Shown one piece after another: positions 1 through 6,500 of a stretch of DNA of 8,086 nucleotides. Within the stretch, counting starts at the first letter, position 1. The number at the start of each line of letters is the position of its first letter. Position numbers and translations under genes: made by a program. Below the pieces are notes generated by a model. That model saw only the letters and a list, made by a program, of their open reading frames with translations. It had not been told where the DNA came from and did no database searches. The stretch spans positions 1 through 8,086 of the forward strand of contig DATHBT010000123.1 in NCBI GenBank assembly GCA_035295985.1. Reading direction: 5' to 3'. The DNA is from JAIVGV01 sp035295985 (GTDB lineage Bacteria; Acidobacteriota; Blastocatellia; Pyrinomonadales; Pyrinomonadaceae).

Positions 1-123
1 GGCATCGGTGCGTTTATCGAAAACAAGGCTGCGTCAGGCCGCGGCGGCGCTTCTCCCCCTCACGCCCAAAAAAAATGAAGAACCAGCCGTAAGCCGGCGC
101 GGCCTCGCCGTGCGGCGGATGCG
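1..123. other. Gene-free left edge after the secreted-protein gene
   Basis: This stretch follows the stop codon of the secreted-protein gene. It holds the terminator candidate at 68-97 and little else. On the plus strand one frame is open from the window edge to a TGA at 76-78, which would be 25 residues ending in AQKK. That could be the tail of a convergent gene lying outside the window, but it is too short to recognise and could be chance in GC-rich DNA. No RNA gene or repeat was seen. Confidence 0.5.
68..97 (-). terminator. Weak intrinsic terminator candidate after the secreted-protein gene
   Basis: Read on the minus strand, a short stem CCGGC/GCTGG (one G-U pair, 5-nt loop, positions 97 to 83) is followed by TTCTTCA and then a run of eight T (75 to 68). 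It lies about 27 nt past the stop codon. The stem is short and the T run starts 7 nt after it, so it is not a textbook terminator. The U-rich tract is nevertheless conspicuous in such GC-rich DNA and is well placed to end the minus-strand gene cluster. Confidence 0.45.
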
Positions 124-1152
124 CTAACCGCCGAAGGTTACGAGCAGGCGGGTGAGCGCGAAGTCCTTCAACTCGTAGATAATGTAGCTTTCGTCTTCCC
201 ACCCGTGCTCGACGGTCAGCAGGAACGTCCGGCCGTCCGCCCTCAGGACTCCGAACAGTTCGACGCTGTTCCCGCGCTCCTTGCCGTCGCAGTCGGTCAG
301 GCCGAAGCTGTCGTCGAGCATGCCGATGACGCCGTCTTTGCGTTTCAGGACCCAGCCCGCCAGGAAAGCGACGCCCTCGCATGAGCCGTCGCGCGAGCCG
401 CGCGGCTTCTCGTAGCGCTTCTCTACCTCGACGTAATAGACGTGCGCCCCGTCGATGCCCGATCTGTCGCGGTACAGCTTCGTCGCCGTCAGCGCCACGC
501 GCGCGCGCCGCTCACTCGATTGGGGGAACCACTCGGCCGCCCCCATGTGGCTCGGCCCAGGCTCGGCCGCGAGCCGCCTAGCCTCCGCGGCCTCCGAATG
601 GTCGAAGGCGGATTTGACGTAGGCCAGGACGCTGCGCGCCTCTTCGCCGCCCGGCTCGATTTCGATCATGCCGTCGATCTGCAAATCGACGTTCAGCGCC
701 AGCCCCGCGTTCTCGTGGTGCGCGTTCTTCTCGGCCTCCCGCTTTTGCGGGTAGTCGGTCACGAGTGCCCAGTTGGTCTGCGAGTGGTTCCCGATCTCGA
801 CGGTGCCCGACGTTTTGAGCGTCAGCACGGAGTCGGCCCGCGGCCTGACGTACCAGGTCGTCGGAGACTTCCCGCACTGTTGGAACCACGGCTCCGGGTG
901 GCCGCCCAGAGATTTGGTCTGCGGCTCGTCGCCCCCGCCGCTCTGCTGCGGCGGCTCGGGCCAGGGGTTCCACCACAGCCCGTGCCTGTACTCCGCGAAC
1001 GGCACGAGCGCGCCGTCGGCCCTGAGCACGCCGGCTATGAACTGCAGCGCGCCCTTGTTCTGAGCCGCGACGCGCGACTGGGCCGCGCCGCCGCCGACGG
1101 CGAGCGCGAGCAGCGCGGCGACTGTGGAGAGTGAGAGTTTCTTCATGTGCAT
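124..1152 (-). CDS. Secreted protein of unknown function
   Basis: I do not recognise this 342-residue protein. It has a clear export signal: Lys-Lys at residues 4-5, a hydrophobic stretch to about residue 24, and Ala-rich cleavage candidates (GAA or VAA) near residues 22-30. No lipobox Cys is present, so a lipoprotein is unlikely. The mature part is rich in Trp, Tyr and charged residues, with three Cys (93, 258, 288), and no further transmembrane segment. A heptad GVLRADG occurs twice, at residues 41-47 and 301-307, each followed about 8-10 residues later by a Glu/His-Gly segment. This suggests repeated beta structure at the two ends. The start is well supported: GGAGG lies 8 nt upstream of the first ATG, while the next ATG, two codons in, would be 14 nt away. 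The gene stands 123 nt from the upstream dioxygenase, so it may be transcribed separately. The last residues read LLVTFGG. Export is probable and function is unknown. Confidence 0.75.
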   Translation of the reverse strand: MHMKKLSLSTVAALLALAVGGGAAQSRVAAQNKGALQFIAGVLRADGALVPFAEYRHGLWWNPWPEPPQQSGGGDEPQTKSLGGHPEPWFQQCGKSPTTWYVRPRADSVLTLKTSGTVEIGNHSQTNWALVTDYPQKREAEKNAHHENAGLALNVDLQIDGMIEIEPGGEEARSVLAYVKSAFDHSEAAEARRLAAEPGPSHMGAAEWFPQSSERRARVALTATKLYRDRSGIDGAHVYYVEVEKRYEKPRGSRDGSCEGVAFLAGWVLKRKDGVIGMLDDSFGLTDCDGKERGNSVELFGVLRADGRTFLLTVEHGWEDESYIIYELKDFALTRLLVTFGG

Positions 1153-1160
1153 GTGGAGCG

Positions 1161-1165
1161 CCTCC
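1161..1165 (-). promoter_or_regulatory. Ribosome binding site of the secreted-protein gene
   Basis: GGAGG on the minus strand lies 8 nt before the ATG at 1152. It is the strongest Shine-Dalgarno sequence in the window and it favours the first of two in-frame ATGs (1152 over 1146). Confidence 0.7.
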
Positions 1166-1256
1166 GTGCGAGCGGAAGTCGGGCACGCGGCGCGCGGGCG
1201 GTGGGCGCGGCCCGTACGCGCGATGCGATCAGGGGTGGGGGCTTAAGGTGTCGGCG

Positions 1257-1273
1257 CGGCTGCGAGTCAGCCG
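1257..1273 (-). other. Hairpin directly after the dioxygenase stop codon
   Basis: A perfect 6-bp inverted repeat CGGCTG/CAGCCG with a 5-nt loop begins two nt after the TAA stop of the dioxygenase gene. No T run follows on the minus strand, so it is not a standard intrinsic terminator. It could protect a 3' end or mark a weak or Rho-assisted stop. The rest of the 1153-1275 gap shows no convincing promoter by eye. Confidence 0.4.
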
Positions 1274-1275
1274 TA

Positions 1276-1917
1276 TTACAGGATCGGACGCCCTTCCTCT
1301 CCGCGGCCGTCGGCGAACCAAGTCACGGCGGTGTACCTCTCGCCGCCGGTCACGGGCGTCACCTCGTGCCACAGATCGGACGGGAAGGCGACGAGGAGGC
1401 CCGGCTCGGCGACGAGCGGGAAGCCCACCTGCGCGGCGCGCGCGTCTTTGACGAGTCCGTAGAAGACGAGCGAGCCGCCGGAGAAGGTGCCGGGCGAGCC
1501 GTCGTCCGACTGCCCGTTGAGGAAGAGGACGACGGAGACGCGGCGACGCCTGAGGCGCGCCGCGACGTTCTGGCGCGGCGAGGCGTCGAGGTGTGCGCCG
1601 AAGAAATCGCCGACGCCGTAGGAGAGGAACTCCAACTCTTCGTAATCGCCGAGCGGCAGGCCGAACTTCTCTTCGAGCGCGGCCCGCAGCCCCGACAGGC
1701 GCGCCCCGATCCGCGAAGTCAGATCGTCGGGGGCGGCGAGGCGCGACGCCCTGCGCGACCGCTCGTCAACCTCCTGGTCGTCGCTGTCGCGGTAAATCGT
1801 GGCCGGCGCGCGGCCCGCGGCGGCCAGGCCGGCGACGGCGGCCCGGCACTCCTCTGCGCTCAGGAAGCCGCGGGCGGCGAAGATTCCGAGGCGCTGGAAG
1901 AAGTCGGCTCTCGGCAT
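1276..1917 (-). CDS. 2-oxoglutarate/Fe(II)-dependent dioxygenase, prolyl 4-hydroxylase-like
   Basis: This predicted soluble enzyme of 213 residues should couple oxidative decarboxylation of 2-oxoglutarate to hydroxylation of an unknown substrate. The double-stranded beta-helix signature is complete. The HxD iron ligands are H109 and D111 in FGAHLDASP, the distal ligand is H184 in FPSDLWHEVTPV, and the 2-oxoglutarate-binding Arg is R194 in GGERYTAVTW, ten residues later as usual. The strand SGGSLVFYG (about 146-154) is also typical of the prolyl-hydroxylase/2OG-FeII_Oxy_3 group. The frame stays open to 2064, but those 49 extra residues are an Arg/Ala-rich shadow of the rtcB end, so I chose the ATG at 1917, just before the conserved part. 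No Shine-Dalgarno is visible there, and the gap from rtcB is 37 nt, so translation may depend on the upstream gene. A PKHD-type (PiuC/YbiX-like) enzyme is less likely because the N-terminal half does not resemble it. Enzyme class is secure; the substrate is unknown. Confidence 0.9.
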   Translation of the reverse strand: MPRADFFQRLGIFAARGFLSAEECRAAVAGLAAAGRAPATIYRDSDDQEVDERSRRASRLAAPDDLTSRIGARLSGLRAALEEKFGLPLGDYEELEFLSYGVGDFFGAHLDASPRQNVAARLRRRRVSVVLFLNGQSDDGSPGTFSGGSLVFYGLVKDARAAQVGFPLVAEPGLLVAFPSDLWHEVTPVTGGERYTAVTWFADGRGEEGRPIL

Positions 1918-1954
1918 GCGTGAATGGTCGGAAGGCCGGGCGGCGTGCCACCGC

Positions 1955-3499
1955 TCAGTAGTGCTCGCTCGTCTTCTTCGGGCCGGCGAGCGGGTCGGCG
2001 GGATCGCGCGGCCCGCGCCTGCCCCTGCCGCCTTTGAAACGCTTCCTGTTCTTGCGCTCGTCAACGCCCTTGAGCGAGGCGAGCGGCCAGAGCGCGTGCT
2101 CGACGCGCGCGAGCCGCGCGCCCGTGACCGCCTCGATCACTTCGGCCGACGACTTGTAGGCCGGCGCGGCCTCGTCCAGAGGCACGCGCCCGTCCGTGTT
2201 GACGAGGACGCCGGCCGCGCGGTACTCGTCGTCGATCTGCCGCTGCGAGAGTTCGCGCACGGCCTGCCCGCGCGAGAGCCTTCTCCCTGCGCCGTGGTTG
2301 ACGGAGTAGCCGCTGTTCGCCGCGCCTTCGAGGGGGCGGAGGATGTAGCTCCAGTCCTTGTTGCTGCCGGGGATGAGGACGGGGTGGCCGGTCTCCTCCC
2401 AGACCGTGCCCTTGAGCGCGGGGTGGCCGGCGGGGAAGGCGCGCGTCGCGCCCTTGCGGTGCACCCACACCTCGCCGAAGTCGGGGTGCCACTCGCGCTG
2501 CACGAGGTTGTGGCTGATCTCGTAAACGAGTTCCAGCTCGCGGCCGAAGACCTCGCGGAAGGCGTCCGCCACCTGCTCGAAGATGATCAGGCGGTTGAGG
2601 ATCGCGTAGTTGCCGCCGGCCGCGACGGCGTTCAGATAGTCGCGGTAGTGGCGCGAGTCGGGCGTGAAGTAGCCGAGGTCTATGTCGGTGATCTCGTGCG
2701 GTCGCTCCTCGCGGGCCAGCTCGAAGTAGTTGGTGGCGAGGCCGTGGCCGAAGCCGCGGCTGCCGGTGTGGACTTGCAGGAACAGCGTGCCCGTCTGCTC
2801 CGAACGCTGCAACTCGATGAAATGGTTGCCGCCGCCGAGACTGCCGAGCTGTTCCAGCCCGCGCTCGGGCCTGCCCTTCCCGCCCCACGGAATCTCCCAC
2901 GAATCCTCCACGGGGATGCGGTGGCGCTCCGCGCGGCTGCGGTCGAACGTCGCGCCGTACTTTTCGACGTAATACTCCGCGCCGCCGCGCACCAACTCCT
3001 GAAACTGAGACTTCGAGAGGTTGCGCAGCCTGACACTCTTACCGCCCGCGCCCATGTCCACGCGCGACATCACCGCGCGGTTAAATTCCAGACGCTTCTC
3101 CGGCGTCGCCGCCTCCGCCTCAACCTCCGAGCGGGCCGACATCATCCCGCAACCAATGTCGTAGCCTACCGGCCCCATGGCGATTGAGCCGCCGTCGCCG
3201 TCGGTGATGAGGACACAGCCGACGGGGACGCCGTAGCCGTAGTGCGTGTCGGGCGTGATCACGACGAGGCGGACGCGGGGGAAGCGCGTGGCGTTGACGA
3301 TCTGGCGGTAGAGCGTCTCCTCGGCGTCCGCGAGGAGCGAGGGCGTGAGGAAGAGGCGGACGGGCACGTCGCCGGTGTCTCCGGTCTGTAGCTCGTAGTA
3401 GCCGAGATCGTTCCAGCGGGCGAGTTGCTTCCAGTTGTCGGCGTTCCTGAGTGTCCTGGCAACTTTGAGTGCCTTAGCGTCCGACGCTTGCTCGTTCAT
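1955..3499 (-). CDS. rtcB: RtcB RNA-splicing/repair ligase
   Basis: RtcB joins RNA 2',3'-cyclic-phosphate or 3'-phosphate ends to 5'-OH ends, using GTP and Mn2+, in tRNA splicing or repair of cleaved RNA. The 514-residue protein carries the family motifs in order: PDTHYGYGVPVG (83-94), GYDIGCGM (112-119, metal ligands D114 and C117), GGGNHF (222-227), HTGSRGFGH (244-252), ISHN with H330, HRKGATRAF (347-355), PVLIPGS (373-379), NHGAGR with the guanylylated H402, and the closing LKG with K477. Two things are unusual. The segment after PGS reads NKDWSY where better-known RtcBs have MGxxSY or similar. A 36-residue tail follows the normal end at LKG (KNRKRFKGGRGRRG...), strongly basic and probably disordered. 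The start ATG has GAGGA 10 nt upstream, beside a stable hairpin. No archease or RtcR gene is present in the window. It sits 93 nt after the KAP gene and 37 nt before the dioxygenase. The frame contains no intein. Confidence 0.97.
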   Translation of the reverse strand: MNEQASDAKALKVARTLRNADNWKQLARWNDLGYYELQTGDTGDVPVRLFLTPSLLADAEETLYRQIVNATRFPRVRLVVITPDTHYGYGVPVGCVLITDGDGGSIAMGPVGYDIGCGMMSARSEVEAEAATPEKRLEFNRAVMSRVDMGAGGKSVRLRNLSKSQFQELVRGGAEYYVEKYGATFDRSRAERHRIPVEDSWEIPWGGKGRPERGLEQLGSLGGGNHFIELQRSEQTGTLFLQVHTGSRGFGHGLATNYFELAREERPHEITDIDLGYFTPDSRHYRDYLNAVAAGGNYAILNRLIIFEQVADAFREVFGRELELVYEISHNLVQREWHPDFGEVWVHRKGATRAFPAGHPALKGTVWEETGHPVLIPGSNKDWSYILRPLEGAANSGYSVNHGAGRRLSRGQAVRELSQRQIDDEYRAAGVLVNTDGRVPLDEAAPAYKSSAEVIEAVTGARLARVEHALWPLASLKGVDERKNRKRFKGGRGRRGPRDPADPLAGPKKTSEHY

Positions 3500-3509
3500 G
3501 CCCGAATAG

Positions 3510-3514
3510 TCCTC
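3510..3514 (-). promoter_or_regulatory. Ribosome binding site of rtcB
   Basis: GAGGA on the minus strand lies 10 nt before the ATG at 3499, slightly farther than ideal. Only two nt separate it from the base of the hairpin at 3517-3545, so folding of that structure could affect ribosome access. Confidence 0.5.
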
Positions 3515-3516
3515 GC

Positions 3517-3545
3517 GCGACGCGCGGCCGAAGCGCGTGCGTCGC
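3517..3545 (-). promoter_or_regulatory. Stable UUCG-capped hairpin in the rtcB leader
   Basis: The minus strand reads GCGACGC at 3545-3539 and its perfect complement GCGTCGC at 3523-3517. The arms enclose a further imperfect GC stem capped by C(UUCG)G, the exceptionally stable RNA tetraloop. It lies in the 93-nt gap between the KAP gene and rtcB, immediately upstream of the rtcB ribosome binding site. No T run follows, so it is not an intrinsic terminator. It could block RNA decay, tune translation, or be an incidental product of high GC. Confidence 0.5.
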
Positions 3546-3592
3546 GGTCTTCCCTCGACAGATTTTGGCGGGGGCTTGCTCTCTCGCGGGCC

Positions 3593-6500
3593 TCAGTTTA
3601 CACGAACCCCGACGGAGAGTTTAAGGAAGGACTCGCGGTACTTCGCCATACGTTCGGGATCGGTGAACCCGTCGTTTTTGAACTTGTCGGAATGATTCTT
3701 TAAAGGCTCCCTAATGTCACCGATTTTAGCGTTAACGAGTAACCACGAAGTGTTACCCGGCGAGCGCACGATGTTTCCGGCGAAGAGGTCTTTATCGTTA
3801 ATATGTTTGGCGTCCCACTGTTGAATCGCGGCGAGCGCGACGAGGACGGATTCAGGAATCCGCTCTTCGGTCGTTGGCTCGTCAGTCTCCTCCGGCTTGA
3901 CGCCGAAGAGGCGCTTGACGGCGACGGCGAGTTGCGACAAGTAGGACTTGCGCTCGGTCTGCCGGCGCTGGCGCATGGCGAGGAAGCGGACGCGGTTCAT
4001 GAAACGCTTGATCGAGCGGGGCGTCCGCAGCTTCGAGTAGATGACCGGGTGCCAGATACGCAGCGCGTCCTCGAACTCTTTCGAGTCTTTGACGACGAGA
4101 TCGGGCTGGCGCGAGAGCAGCCACGCGCAGGCGGCAGCCGCGAGCGCGACGAACAGGATCAGTGCCCAGTAGTCGGTCAGACTGCGGCGCGCGGCAGTGG
4201 GTTGGATCAGTTCGGCCGTCTGCGTGGCCTTGCGCGCCTCGTCCTCGTCGGGCGTCGGCGCGGGCGTCGCCGTCGGGGTCGGACTCGACGCGGTGTCGCT
4301 CGCGCGTGAAGGTGTCGCCGTCGTGGCGGGCGTCGGCGCGGGCGTTGGCGTGGTGGCGGCGGGCGGCGGGGTCGGCGTCGCGGCGGGCTGGAGCAGTTCT
4401 GCGAGTCGGGCGCTGCCCCAGAACCAGCCCAACAGCAGGACTGCTACGGCCGCGAGCAGCAGACCGAATCGCTCGCCGAGCGACTTGAGACGTTGCCGCC
4501 CTTCGCGCTCGCGAGGTGCTTCGGCACGCGCCCCGGCCAGCAGCTCGCGCGCCTGATCGAGCGTCGGCTGCGGCACGGGCACTTCGATGTTGATTAGCTT
4601 GTCGAGGTACTGGCGCGCGAACTCCGTCTGCCGGCGCACGGCCTCGACCCGTCCGGCCAAGGTCTTATCGTCCGCCTCGGCCGCGCCCTCCTTCGCGTCC
4701 ACGCCCGCGTCCGCGAGCGCCGCCTCGGCCACGTCCTTGAAGCTGTTGCCGACGCTGCGCTCGACGCGCTCGCGCGCCATCCCCAAAACGACGAAGCAGT
4801 CGCCGGAGGTGACGAGGAAGTTGACGGCTTCGAGCACTTCAAGGACGTTCTCGGGCCGGCAGCGGTCGAGATCGTCTATGAAGATGATCATGTTGCGGAC
4901 GCCGAGCGCGCGCGTCACGTCCGCGAACTCGGCGGCGAACTTCTGGCGGAAGCTGGTCTGCGCGTCGAGGTCGCGCAGGCGCAGGCCCGAAGTCGAGGCG
5001 AGCAGGCTGGCCGGGTTGACGCCGAAGGCGGTCACGCCCTTCCAGATCGTCACCGTGAGGCTGACGAGGCTCACGAGGAAGGCGAGGAGCGGCGCTTTAC
5101 TAGCCGTCTGGCCGGTTGACGTGGCCGCGCCGCCGGCCGACGAGAAGAGCGCGCCGACCGTGTGCTTCAAACTCTCGAAGCTCGCCGTGAGATCGCCGCG
5201 GCTGCGGTAGGCGTAAGCGAGCAGCGCGGCCGAGACGAAGAGGACGATGAGGACGGGCAGCCAATGGCGCGCGCCGCGAAGCCTGAGCAGTTGCGCGCGG
5301 AAGCTGACGCCGCGCGGAGTCCACCAGCGGGGCACGGCCTGCAAGCGTATGTTTTGGAGGAGCGACGCCAGCAGGTGCTCCTCCTTCTGGTGGTGCCAAG
5401 CGTTGAACCAGACGGGCCGGAACTTCCACCCGCGCAAGTCCGCGCGGAGCAAATTCATCAAAGAACTTTTCCCCGTGCCCCACTCGCCCGTGATCGCGAT
5501 GGTCAGCGGCGGCACGGTCTTCTCGTTACGCAGAAACCGCGACAGCCCGAACGCGAGCGACCGAAACTCCAGCGGATCGGGGTCGCCCACTTCGAGCGGC
5601 CGGTCGGAGACGAGCACGTCCGCGACAGACTCCTCCGCCTGCGGCTCTTCCTTGCGCGGCCTACGCACGGCCGGCACGAGCAGCAGCCCCACCACCAGCC
5701 AACTCGCGTAATACCACGGGGGCCACGACCTGCGCCATTCCGGCTGCGGCGCTCTGCTCTCTCGGGTCAGACGCACCCAGTTCTCACCGCCGTCCGACGT
5801 GCCGAGGATTAACCCATCGTGCCCAACGGCCCACCCCGTCTGCTTGTCCAAGAAGCCAAGGCCGTTGAGCCGCGTCCGCGTTCCGCTATACTGCTGCCGC
5901 CACGTCTGGCCGCCATCGCTTGAATGGAGGATCGTCCCGCCGTCGCCGACGATCCAGGTGAGGCCGGGCTTTAAGTCCTCGCTGTAGACCATCACGGAAT
6001 GTAAGCTGGCGGTTATGCCGACCGACACCTCACGCCAATGATTATCTTCAAAAATGAAAATCCGCCCGCCGTCGCCGACGGCCAGTATCCACTTGGGTTG
6101 TGAGTCGATAATGAAAGTTAAGTGATTGATGCGACACGGGCAGCCGGGAAAATCTATCTCGGACGGGGAAAAGGAGGCGGCGTTGGGCCTGAGAGAACTG
6201 AGCAGACTGTGCTCTTGTATTGAGCCTACATTAGACAGTTCGTACACGCGAAACTGGCGGCGGCCGTCACTTCTGGCCCGACCTGGAGTCGCGCTCGCGT
6301 CATAAAGAATGTTCCCGGCTGCCCTGCCTCCGATAAAAGCCGACGCCCGCGAACCGTCTTCCGTGGGTATGAACTCAGTTACAGTTAACAACGAAGTTTC
6401 ATCCGGCTCTGCCGGATACGGGATCAATCCGGCCTGCCAAGTGCGGCCGCCATCCTGCGTGGAAAAGATCGTGCCGCGCCTTTGCCCGGCCACCCACCCG

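Noticed and set aside
1..78. Tail of a convergent plus-strand gene (25 codons ending TGA)
   Set aside because: It is too short to identify and there is no supporting context in the window. It is noted only under the gene-free edge.
442..1134. Plus-strand open frame of 230 codons opposite the secreted-protein gene
   Set aside because: Its product is Arg/Pro-rich without recognisable domains, and the opposite strand has a signal peptide and a strong ribosome binding site.
1918..2064. N-terminal extension of the dioxygenase frame
   Set aside because: It overlaps rtcB in another frame and encodes a low-complexity Arg/Ala/Ser stretch. The conserved protein begins at the ATG at 1917.
1799..3187. 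Plus-strand open frame of 462 codons opposite rtcB
   Set aside because: It lies wholly against the rtcB coding strand apart from its first part. Its product is an Ala/Arg/Val-rich string with no motif. Long antisense frames are expected in GC-rich genes.
3500..3592. Intrinsic terminator between the KAP gene and rtcB
   Set aside because: The hairpin is stable but no T run follows it on the minus strand, so read-through into rtcB remains possible.
3803..4309. Plus-strand open frame opposite the KAP C-terminal region
   Set aside because: It is a charged low-complexity product antisense to the lid and Pro/Thr region, with no motif and no ribosome binding site seen.
4238..4387. CRISPR-like or tandem DNA repeat
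   Set aside because: The repetition comes from Pro/Thr codons in an intact reading frame. There are no regular spacers or palindromic repeats.
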